The notes under the pieces: generated by a model
What the model was told of the DNA's origin: nothing
What the model saw: only the letters and a program-made list of their open reading frames with translations
Database searches by the model: none
In this document: positions 5,383-10,840 of the stretch, piece after piece
How the letters are laid out: each line of letters starts with the position of its first letter
Position numbering within the stretch: the stretch's first letter is position 1
Source: an uncultured Candidatus Saccharibacteria bacterium
Lineage (GTDB): Bacteria > Patescibacteriota > Saccharimonadia > Saccharimonadales > Saccharimonadaceae
Length of the DNA: 10,996 bases
NCBI GenBank assembly: GCA_945916045.1
Contig: CAMEGH010000015.1
Coordinates: 1 to 10,996 of the forward strand
Direction of reading: 5' to 3'
Program-made: the position numbers and the translations under genes

Positions 5383-5892
5383 ATGCCACACAACAAATTC
5401 ATCCAATTTGAACCGCAGCCGCATTTTCCAACCTACGATATTAGCGCGCAAAATGCAGAACTTGGGCTGTATTATTTAGAAGCGCAGCCAGAAGCCGAGG
5501 TGCGTCACGGCGAGCTAAAGCAATCCTTGCAAGTGCTGCACGAAGTGGGCAACGCGGCCCTGAATGAAGCAGGCGTCGAAACAGGCAATACCGCCCGCGA
5601 ATACGATGCATTTTGCCGTGGATTTGCCGATCTTGACTATTTGGCGGTGCTACTAAAATCTCGCGACTATACACAGCTACAAACGGGTGGCGATATGGAC
5701 TTTTTCTACCTACAGCACGACGGTTTTGCAGATGTAGAACTGGCTCGCCGCCGTTTGCCGTGGCTGGCTGAACATCCAAACACGCTGGAAGTATTGCACC
5801 AGCGTGCCGAACGCTTGCAAGAAACGCCGCGCCAACTAGCTGCGCGGGCGATCGGCGCGCAAATGGCCAGCGAACTTTTGTACACGCAGTAG
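5383..5892 (+). CDS. Hypothetical 169-residue protein
   Basis: 169 residues, soluble, with no signal peptide, no membrane helix and only one Cys. Not recognised. The sequence is Leu, Ala, Glu and Gln rich and largely helical: a helical region around ELKQSLQVLHEVGNAALNEA (residues 44-63), an aromatic/acidic middle (FADLDYLAVLL, GGDMDFFYLQHDG), then ARRRLPWLAEHP and a final helix rich in Arg and Gln. A four-helix or helical-repeat protein is plausible, but that is a guess from composition. The start is certain from the full SD GAGGAGG. It ends in TAG, 61 bases before the ArsR-type gene, which has its own promoter, so this is probably a single-gene unit. Confidence 0.7.
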   Translation: MPHNKFIQFEPQPHFPTYDISAQNAELGLYYLEAQPEAEVRHGELKQSLQVLHEVGNAALNEAGVETGNTAREYDAFCRGFADLDYLAVLLKSRDYTQLQTGGDMDFFYLQHDGFADVELARRRLPWLAEHPNTLEVLHQRAERLQETPRQLAARAIGAQMASELLYTQ

Positions 5893-5913
5893 GCACGCAA
5901 AAATCTTGCATTC

Positions 5914-5946
5914 AAACATTGAAATATATAAATGTTTCGATATACT
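5914..5946 (+). promoter_or_regulatory. ArsR-type promoter and probable operator
   Basis: TTGAAA (5919-5924), a 16-base spacer, and TATACT (5941-5946), then 7 bases to the ATG at 5954. Across the -35 and spacer lies a perfect inverted repeat, AAACATT (5914-5920) and AATGTTT (5931-5937), separated by 10 AT-rich bases. An AT-rich dyad overlapping the promoter is typical of autoregulating ArsR/SmtB repressors. Occupancy by the downstream repressor is inferred. Confidence 0.6.
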
Positions 5947-5953
5947 AAACTAT

Positions 5954-6244
5954 ATGGTCCATGACAAAACAACGCAAACGGTGGTGCTGCTCAAAGCCTT
6001 GGCGGACGACATTCGCCTAGGAATTGTGCGTGATATTGCGCGCCAGCCCGAAGCAGTCGCCAGCTGCGATATTGTGGGCGGTTGCGCTCGGCGCACGAAG
6101 CTTTCACAGCCGGCAATGAGCCACCATTTTAAGCGATTGGTTGACGCCGAAATCTTGCTAGTAGAAAAGCACGGCACAGAAAACCGCTACCGCTGCAACA
6201 TGGCGTTGTTGCAACAGCATGGCATCGATATTGCAAAACTATAG
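5954..6244 (+). CDS. ArsR/SmtB-family winged-helix repressor
   Basis: 96 residues, the normal ArsR length. The N-terminal helix LKALADDIRLGIVRDI (13-28) is the family's dimer/first-helix pattern. KLSQPAMSHHFKRLVDAEIL (49-68) is the recognition helix-turn-helix. EKHGTENRYRCN (71-82) is the wing. Cys38 and Cys44, just before the recognition unit, and Cys81 in the wing could sense a metal or thiol oxidation. The classical arsenic CVC motif is not present. The start at 5954 is chosen because TATACT lies 7 bases upstream; a reading from 5906 would run through the promoter. The stop codon overlaps the SD of the FMN reductase gene, so the two form an operon. A role as repressor of the flavin-redox genes is inferred from context. 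Confidence 0.85.
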   Translation: MVHDKTTQTVVLLKALADDIRLGIVRDIARQPEAVASCDIVGGCARRTKLSQPAMSHHFKRLVDAEILLVEKHGTENRYRCNMALLQQHGIDIAKL

Positions 6245-6252
6245 GAGGGAAT

Positions 6253-6792
6253 ATGACAAAAACTATCACAATCGCCACAGGAAGTGTGCGCCCAAATAGT
6301 GTGGGCGACAAACTGTTGCCGTTAGTAAAAGAATTACTTGAGGCGCGCGATGTTACCGTGCAAATTGCGGACATGAAAGAGCTGCAATTGCCGTTTTTTG
6401 ACGCGCCGGTTTCACCGCTGGATGAATCGTTTACGATCGAACACGAAAGCGTGCAGCGCTGGCAAAGATTGGTAACATCGAGCAACGGTTTGATTTTTAT
6501 CACGCCAGAATACAACTTCCAAATGACACCAGTGCAAAAAAATGCCATCGACTGGCTCTATAAAGAATGGAACAAAAAGCCAGTTGCTACGGTAGCGTAT
6601 GGCTGGGCGGGCGGTAGTAAAGCGGCCGAAGCGTTGCAGGTGTTGCTCGAAAAAGTAGCGGCCACACCCGTGGCAGAAAAAGCCTTGCTGCGCTTTACGC
6701 AAGAAATTGCCGTTGATGGCGAAATTTTGGACGAAGCGGCAGTCAATGAACGCTTAGAGGCGACCATCAACAAGCTGTTGGCGGCCCTGTAG
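6253..6792 (+). CDS. NADPH-dependent FMN reductase family flavoprotein
   Basis: 179 residues with a flavodoxin-like fold of the NADPH-dependent FMN reductase family (quinone, azo or chromate reductase-like). GSVRPNSVG (10-18) binds the FMN phosphate. FITPEYNFQMTPVQKNAIDW (82-101) is the characteristic flavin-ring loop and following helix. YGWAGG (116-121) is the second FMN loop. These enzymes use NAD(P)H to reduce quinones, flavins or other electrophiles. Translation starts at an ATG preceded by AGGAGG that overlaps the TAG of the ArsR gene, a clear two-gene operon. Co-transcription with a thiol-bearing ArsR repressor suggests induction by oxidative or electrophile stress, or by metal. Confidence 0.9.
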   Translation: MTKTITIATGSVRPNSVGDKLLPLVKELLEARDVTVQIADMKELQLPFFDAPVSPLDESFTIEHESVQRWQRLVTSSNGLIFITPEYNFQMTPVQKNAIDWLYKEWNKKPVATVAYGWAGGSKAAEALQVLLEKVAATPVAEKALLRFTQEIAVDGEILDEAAVNERLEATINKLLAAL

Positions 6793-6794
6793 TC

Positions 6795-6809
6795 TGTTAC
6801 AATAAAACT
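6795..6809 (+). promoter_or_regulatory. Extended -10 promoter, leaderless type
   Basis: TGT then TACAAT (6798-6803), 6 bases before the ATG at 6810. The string TCTGTTA at its start also occurs at the aspS promoter (10821-10827). Confidence 0.6.
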
Positions 6810-7754
6810 ATGAATAACGAAGCAACCCCTATCCGAGATGTCGTGATGATTGGCGCTGGCCCGGCGGCGCTCACGGCAGCAATTTATACCACCCGCGAAG
6901 AAATCGACACCGTTTTGTACGAAAAAGGCGTGATTGGCGGCTTGGCGGCCACCACCGATTGGGTGGATAATTACCCGGGGTACGCCGAAGGGTTGCCGGG
7001 CATGAAACTTGCCAGCGAATTGCAGCAGCAGGCTGAACGTTTTGGTGCTGAAATTGATTTTGGCGAAGTGCAAAACATCGCCAAAGCAGCCGACGGCACA
7101 ATTAATTTGACGATCGACGGCAGCGACGTGCGCGCAAAATCAGTGCTGATTGCAACCGGCAGTGATTACAAAAAATTAGGCGTACCGGGCGAAAAAGAAT
7201 TCTATTCGCGCGGCGTGCACTACTGCGCAACGTGTGATGGCGCCTTTTACAACGGCAAACGTTTGGCGGTCGTGGGTGGCGGCAACAGCGGCGTACAAGA
7301 AGCTTTATTTTTGACGCGATTTGCCACGCATATTGATTTGATTGTCCGCAGCGATTTGCGCGCCAGCGAAGTACTTCTGCGCAAGCTCGAAGAAGCTGGC
7401 GACAAAATCACCGTGCACACGCAAGTGACCACCGACGAAGTTACCAGCGAAGCCGACAAAGTGACCGGCGTGCGCATTACCAGCCGCGAAACGGGCGAAA
7501 GCCGCAATATCGAAGCCGACGGCGTGTTTGTGTTCATCGGCCTGTTGCCAAACACCGGCTTTTTGCAAAATAGCGACATTGAACAAGACGAAAGTGGTTT
7601 GATTGTGGCAAATAGCGACATGCAAACCTCAATGCCGGGCGTATTTGTGGCCGGCGACGTTCGCAGCGGCGCAACCATGCAAATTGCCAGCGCGGTCGGC
7701 GACGGTGCCACAGCGGCGCTCAAAATCCGCGAATATCTTGAAGCGCAAGAGTAA
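6810..7754 (+). CDS. Thioredoxin-reductase-like flavoprotein
   Basis: 314 residues, the standard length of low-molecular-weight thioredoxin reductase. FAD motif GAGPAA (15-20), a NYPG segment (54-57), redox pair CATC (Cys139/Cys142), second dinucleotide motif GGGNSG (156-161), and the C-terminal FAD contact AGDVRSGATMQIASAVGDGA (281-300). It should pass electrons from a pyridine nucleotide to a thioredoxin-like protein in the cytoplasm. Two motifs differ from the E. coli type. GGQ near residue 44 is GGLAATTD, and the NADPH-phosphate motif HRRxxxRA is VRSDLRA (179-185), with fewer arginines, so NADPH preference is uncertain. It has its own leaderless promoter, 17 bases after the FMN reductase stop, and is closed by a strong terminator. 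Confidence 0.9.
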   Translation: MNNEATPIRDVVMIGAGPAALTAAIYTTREEIDTVLYEKGVIGGLAATTDWVDNYPGYAEGLPGMKLASELQQQAERFGAEIDFGEVQNIAKAADGTINLTIDGSDVRAKSVLIATGSDYKKLGVPGEKEFYSRGVHYCATCDGAFYNGKRLAVVGGGNSGVQEALFLTRFATHIDLIVRSDLRASEVLLRKLEEAGDKITVHTQVTTDEVTSEADKVTGVRITSRETGESRNIEADGVFVFIGLLPNTGFLQNSDIEQDESGLIVANSDMQTSMPGVFVAGDVRSGATMQIASAVGDGATAALKIREYLEAQE

Positions 7755-7777
7755 TTGAACGCTTTTTGTGTACAAAA

Positions 7778-7808
7778 ACGCCTCAGCTGCATGGTTGAGG
7801 CGTTTTTT
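7778..7808 (+). terminator. Intrinsic terminator after the thioredoxin-reductase gene
   Basis: ACGCCTCA (7778-7785) and TGAGGCGT (7796-7803) form a perfect 8-pair stem with a 10-base loop, followed by a T run. A second symmetric element, TTTTTG-TGTA-CAAAAA (7763-7778), lies immediately before it. Confidence 0.85.
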
Positions 7809-7834
7809 GCGGCACCACCCCGCCGCTTAACCAA

Positions 7835-7849
7835 TGCTATAATAAACCC
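7835..7849 (+). promoter_or_regulatory. Extended -10 promoter, leaderless type
   Basis: TGC then the consensus TATAAT (7838-7843), 6 bases before the ATG at 7850. No good -35 is visible, consistent with an extended -10 promoter. Confidence 0.7.
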
Positions 7850-8695
7850 ATGAAGAAAAAATTCCAACGCGTACAAAAGAAAATGATGAGGCGCCTGAAG
7901 CCGGTGCTCGATTTTACCGCGGCGATGGACAAGAAAAATATTGCCGTGATGGCGGCGGGAATCGCCTATTTTACGCTCCTAGCAGTGTTTCCGGGTGTGG
8001 CGGCCGGCATGGCGATTGCGCTATTTTTGCTTGAACCTACCCAAGTAGAAGCCGTTATGGTGGCCCTTAGCGCCTATTTGCCAGAAGAAATCACCAGCAT
8101 GCTCACCGTGGTGCTAAGTCGCCAAGCCGATGCTGGCAGTGACAACTTGGTGATGGCGGCGGTCGGTATTGCGATTGCGCTATTTGGCGCGTCGGGTGCG
8201 ATGCAAAATATGACAAAAGCGCTCAACACCGTATTTGCCGAAAAAGAAACCCGCAATATGGTGCGTTTGCGCCTAATCAGCATCGCGTTGACGATCGGCG
8301 TAATTTTGGTAGCTGTCATGGTGATTGCGCTGCTGCTCTTTTCGCAGGGGCAGTTGGTGCGCTGGGGTGTGCCAGAATGGCTGGCAATTATGATTGCAAT
8401 TTTGCGCTGGCCGGCCATGTTTGTAGTAATTAATGCAGCATTATTGGCATTATTCCGCTACGGCGCCAACCGCGAAACCGCGCCGCGCTCATTTATTACG
8501 CCTGGTGGCACGGCCGCTACGCTATTGTGGCTGGTGATTACCGCTGGATTTTTCTGGTATTTGCAGCATTTTGCCGGTTTTGCGCAGTCCTATAGCGTGT
8601 TTGCGGGCATTATTGCGCTGATGATGTGGTTCAATTTTAGCGCTATGGCAATCTTGATTGGCGCGCTGGTAGACGCCCGTTACGCCAAGCACTAA
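7850..8695 (+). CDS. YihY/BrkB family inner-membrane protein
   Basis: 281 residues with about six predicted membrane helices and a basic cytoplasmic N-terminus (KKKFQRVQKKMMRR). AAGIAYFTLLAVFPG (35-49) is the signature of the YihY/virulence factor BrkB family. LFGASGAMQNMTKALNTVF (105-123) and the late RYGANRETAPRSFITPGG segment (211-228) also fit. The length is normal. The family is widespread but its transport or other function is not agreed; older labels such as ribonuclease BN are misassignments. The start is 6 bases after a perfect TATAAT. It is a single-gene unit bounded by the terminator at 7778-7808 upstream and the promoter of the short transcript downstream. Confidence 0.9.
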   Translation: MKKKFQRVQKKMMRRLKPVLDFTAAMDKKNIAVMAAGIAYFTLLAVFPGVAAGMAIALFLLEPTQVEAVMVALSAYLPEEITSMLTVVLSRQADAGSDNLVMAAVGIAIALFGASGAMQNMTKALNTVFAEKETRNMVRLRLISIALTIGVILVAVMVIALLLFSQGQLVRWGVPEWLAIMIAILRWPAMFVVINAALLALFRYGANRETAPRSFITPGGTAATLLWLVITAGFFWYLQHFAGFAQSYSVFAGIIALMMWFNFSAMAILIGALVDARYAKH

Positions 8696-8718
8696 GCATA
8701 AGCGATTACAGCAAGTTG

Positions 8719-8747
8719 TTGACTTAAACGCAAATCCTTGTTACTAT
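8719..8747 (+). promoter_or_regulatory. Strong sigma70-type promoter of a short transcript
   Basis: TTGACT (8719-8724), a 17-base spacer, TACTAT (8742-8747). This is the best full promoter in the window. Predicted start is near 8753-8755, about 85 bases before the ATG of the 30-codon ORF. Confidence 0.75.
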
Positions 8748-8753
8748 AGTTTA

Positions 8754-8816
8754 TGTGTTCCGCGCCAAAACACAAAATTTTCATAAATTTAAAGGTCGAC
8801 TGCGCGGGAAAACACA
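8754..8816 (+). other. Structured leader with competing pairings
   Basis: TGTGTT-CCGCGC (8754-8765) can pair with GCGCGG (8802-8807) and AACACA (8811-8816), making 12 pairs with a 3-base bulge. TGTGTT can instead pair with a nearer AACACA (8769-8774), and CGCGCC (8761-8766) can pair with GGCGCG (8937-8942) near the 3' end. Such alternatives suggest a stable leader, a switch, or the closing stem of a structured RNA. The choice between them is inference. Confidence 0.45.
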
Positions 8817-8837
8817 CCAATTAAGGAGACATTGCAT

Positions 8838-8930
8838 ATGCCAATTGCTATCGAGTTTGTATCAAGCCGATGCAAAAAAATTGCGGTCGATGTAGTCCCT
8901 GCCGACTGGCAGGTGTACATCACTCACTAA
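8838..8930 (+). CDS. Candidate 30-residue protein of an isolated short transcript
   Basis: ATG to TAA, 30 codons. AAGGAG (8823-8828) lies 9 bases before the ATG. The peptide begins MPIAIEFVSSRCKKIAVDV, is soluble, alternates hydrophobic and polar residues in a beta-strand manner, and has one Cys, one Trp and no signal or membrane segment. No family is recognised. It is not a leader peptide for attenuation, because a terminator and then a convergent gene follow. The 3' part of the ORF also folds into a strong hairpin (8889-8921), so the transcript could be a structured non-coding RNA that happens to carry an ORF, or have both roles. Confidence 0.55.
   Translation: MPIAIEFVSSRCKKIAVDVVPADWQVYITH
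8889..8921 (+). other. Strong hairpin inside the 30-codon ORF
   Basis: GATGTA/TACATC (6 pairs), a small internal loop (GTC against TG), then CCTGCC/GGCAGG (6 pairs) around a GACT loop. Two perfect 6-pair helices in 33 bases of a tiny ORF are unusual for coding sequence alone. Confidence 0.55.
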
Positions 8931-8952
8931 AGAGATGGCGCGTGGGTAAACA

Positions 8953-8982
8953 AAAAACCTCTTCGGTAGCGAAGAGGTTTTT
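8953..8982. terminator. Bidirectional intrinsic terminator
   Basis: CCTCTTCG (8958-8965) and CGAAGAGG (8970-8977) form a perfect 8-pair stem with loop GTAG, flanked by A and T runs. It ends the short plus-strand transcript and, read on the minus strand, the DsbA-like gene that stops 13 bases away. Confidence 0.9.
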
Positions 8983-8995
8983 CTTGTGGCGAAAA

Positions 8996-9709
8996 TTAGT
9001 TTTCGTCGTTGGCTGAAGGTGGCGAGCCGCCCGCTTCTTCGATTTTTGCGTCAAGCAATTCGCGCAATTTATCCATGTCGCCTACGGCTTCGCCCGCTAA
9101 TTCGCCATTAAGATAGACGGTTGGCGTTGCATTTACGCCCACATTTCGGCCTAGTTGAAGGTCAAACGTGGTTTTTTGGCGAATGCGTGGATCTTGCAAA
9201 TCTTCGGCCAAACGGTCCATATCAAGGCCAATTTGTTCGGCATATTCGCGCAATTTGTCGTCGCGTTCGTTCACGCTAATGCCCGACCAAGCTTCGTAGT
9301 TGTCAAACAAAATATCGTGATATTCCCAATATTTCCCCTGGAATCCAGCCGCTTCAGCGTACGATGCTGCGACCAGCGAATTCGGGTGAATGCTGGTAAG
9401 CGGGAAGTGCCGATACACAAACGCAATGTGGTCTTCGTATTCTTCAAGCACCGGTTTGATACGCCCATTGAGCGCCGCACAGCCGTTACACGAATAATCG
9501 CCATATTCCACCAACACCACATCGGCATCAGGGTTGCCCAGTACGTTATCCGGCAAGCCAGAATTATATTCTTCAGTCTTTTCTTCGGTAATTACTGCCG
9601 CGTGATCCACATTATCTAAATCTAAACGCTCTTGCCGCGAAAAGTACACCAATCCTGCTAGAATCGCAATTGTCGCTGCGCCAAACAAAATCCATCCTCG
9701 TTTGTCCAT
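8996..9709 (-). CDS. Membrane-anchored DsbA-like thiol-disulfide oxidoreductase
   Basis: 237 residues. Residues 6-23 are one membrane anchor, so the thioredoxin-like domain should lie outside the membrane. VEYGDYSCNGCAALN (67-81) carries the active-site CNGC (Cys74/Cys77). FVYRHFPLTSIHPNS (97-111) and the cis-proline loop ATPTVYLNG (194-202, Pro196) are typical of the DsbA-like thioredoxin_4 family. It probably makes or isomerises disulfides in exported proteins, such as the Cys-pair proteins encoded at 1916 and 4406; that pairing is inference. The tail is Ser/Asn/Asp-rich. The start is supported by GAGGAA three bases before the ATG and a TACAAT box (9747-9742). It is a single-gene unit ending at a shared bidirectional terminator. 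Confidence 0.9.
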   Translation of the reverse strand: MDKRGWILFGAATIAILAGLVYFSRQERLDLDNVDHAAVITEEKTEEYNSGLPDNVLGNPDADVVLVEYGDYSCNGCAALNGRIKPVLEEYEDHIAFVYRHFPLTSIHPNSLVAASYAEAAGFQGKYWEYHDILFDNYEAWSGISVNERDDKLREYAEQIGLDMDRLAEDLQDPRIRQKTTFDLQLGRNVGVNATPTVYLNGELAGEAVGDMDKLRELLDAKIEEAGGSPPSANDEN

Positions 9710-9711
9710 TT

Positions 9712-9747
9712 TTCCTCATTCTCTTTAGGTTGCTTATTTTTATTGTA
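9712..9747 (-). promoter_or_regulatory. -10 box and SD of the DsbA-like gene
   Basis: On the minus strand TACAAT (9747-9742) is followed by a short AT-rich leader containing GAGGAA (9717-9712), then the ATG at 9709. This is an SD-led start, unlike the leaderless genes around it. Confidence 0.55.
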
Positions 9748-9776
9748 AGGCAAACATAAGCGCGGCGCAAATAGTG

Positions 9777-9788
9777 TATGCTAGAAGT
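9777..9788 (+). promoter_or_regulatory. -10 box of the CBS-protein gene, leaderless type
   Basis: TATGCT (9777-9782) with 6 bases to the ATG at 9789. A GTG at 9774 in the same frame would overlap this box and is not preferred. Confidence 0.55.
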
Positions 9789-10808
9789 ATGGAAATACTA
9801 CTTTTGATAAGCGCGCTGCTGGCCTACGTGGCGCTAGTGGTGGTAACGAGCATGCAGCCGCGCCGCAGCGGCTTAAGCACCTTTGAATTAGCTCGTTTGA
9901 AGGACGCAGAAAAAACCGTACGCGTTGATATTGCCCGCGAACAATATTTTGCCGATGTTGTGGCGTGGTTACGCGTGGTGGCGGGATTGCTATTGGTTAT
10001 ATTTGTGTTGACGTTGGTGGCGGCGCTGGGCTGGGTGCTTGGTGTGTTGCTGGCGGTAATTGGCGTGCTGGAATACGTGGCGTTGGCGCGCGCGCCGTTT
10101 GTACAGGCCAAAAGCCAAAAATTGTACGATAAATGCGAGCCAAAATTGTTGCAATTTGCCAAAAACTACGGCGCGCGATTGGCGTTTTTGCGCGGCGTGA
10201 CGGCCGGTGGTGATTTGGGGCGCAATACCGAACTCACTTCCCGCGAAGAACTGCTTCATTTGGTGCAAAAAAGCCACGGCGTACTGACGCAAGAAGAAAA
10301 ACGCCGCATCGAAAGCGGGCTGGAATTTAGCGGCACGCGCGTGGCCGATGTTATGACACCGCGCACTGTCATCGATTTAATCCACAAAGACGAATTGCTC
10401 GGTCCGCTGACGCTCGACGAACTGCACAAAACTGGCCGCAGCCGCTTTCCGGTCATCGCCGAAGATATCGATCACGTGGTGGGTGTGCTGCATCTTCGCG
10501 ATGTGGTGTCGCTACAGAATAAAAAATCTGCTAAAGTCAGCGCCGCGATGAAAACGCCCGTCTATTACATTAAAGATACGCAAAGTTTGCAGCACGCGTT
10601 GGCGGCGTTTCTCAAAACGCATCATTTGCTGTTTGTGGTGGTGAACGAATATCGCGAAACAGTTGGCGTTATTACGCTTGAAGATGTGCTCGAAGCGTTG
10701 CTGGGCCGTAAAATTATGGATGAGTTTGACGCGCACGAAGATCTGCGCGCCGTCGCTGCCCGCAATCCAAAAGGGAATAATCAGCCCAACAAACACCATG
10801 ATGTGTAA
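9789..10808 (+). CDS. Shortened CNNM/CorC-like CBS-pair membrane protein
   Basis: 339 residues from the ATG. Helices at about 3-21, 60-80 and 81-100 form a small membrane part, shorter than the four-helix DUF21/CNNM domain usual in HlyC/CorC family proteins. A CBS pair follows: LTQEEKRRIESGLEF then VADVMTPR (175-182) opens the first repeat and SRFPV (208-212) continues it; VGVITLEDVLEALLG (282-296) closes the second. The C-terminal CorC/HlyC transporter-associated domain is missing; after DEFD the protein ends in a polar tail. Family members regulate or carry magnesium or other divalent ions, with the CBS pair sensing nucleotide. With this truncated membrane part the transport role is uncertain. 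It lies 30 bases before aspS, which has its own promoter. Confidence 0.8.
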   Translation: MEILLLISALLAYVALVVVTSMQPRRSGLSTFELARLKDAEKTVRVDIAREQYFADVVAWLRVVAGLLLVIFVLTLVAALGWVLGVLLAVIGVLEYVALARAPFVQAKSQKLYDKCEPKLLQFAKNYGARLAFLRGVTAGGDLGRNTELTSREELLHLVQKSHGVLTQEEKRRIESGLEFSGTRVADVMTPRTVIDLIHKDELLGPLTLDELHKTGRSRFPVIAEDIDHVVGVLHLRDVVSLQNKKSAKVSAAMKTPVYYIKDTQSLQHALAAFLKTHHLLFVVVNEYRETVGVITLEDVLEALLGRKIMDEFDAHEDLRAVAARNPKGNNQPNKHHDV

Positions 10809-10819
10809 AAACTCGCACC

Positions 10820-10840
10820 ATCTGTTATAATTTAACAGAT
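10820..10840 (+). promoter_or_regulatory. aspS promoter inside a perfect dyad
   Basis: TGT then TATAAT (10826-10831), 7 bases before the ATG at 10839. The box is embedded in a perfect inverted repeat, ATCTGTTA (10820-10827) and TAACAGAT (10833-10840), that reaches into the start codon. Because the mRNA should start at or next to the ATG, the dyad would act as DNA, as a protein site, rather than as an RNA hairpin in the leader. Confidence 0.6.

Noticed and set aside
5077..5451. 124-codon minus-strand opening overlapping the start of the 169-residue gene
   Set aside because: It would cross the SD and promoter of a well-supported gene, and its peptide looks like a frame shadow. The GGAGG inside it precedes only an ATT codon.
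7247..7876. 209-codon minus-strand opening opposite the thioredoxin-reductase gene
   Set aside because: The plus strand encodes an unmistakable flavoprotein. The minus reading is Ser/Thr/Arg-rich, has no SD or -10 at its start, and runs across a terminator.
8754..8985. Short transcript as tmRNA, SRP RNA or 6S RNA
   Set aside because: It lacks the tmRNA tag and tRNA-like ends, the SRP apical loop sequence, and the long interrupted duplex with a central bubble expected of 6S RNA, so no known class is assigned.
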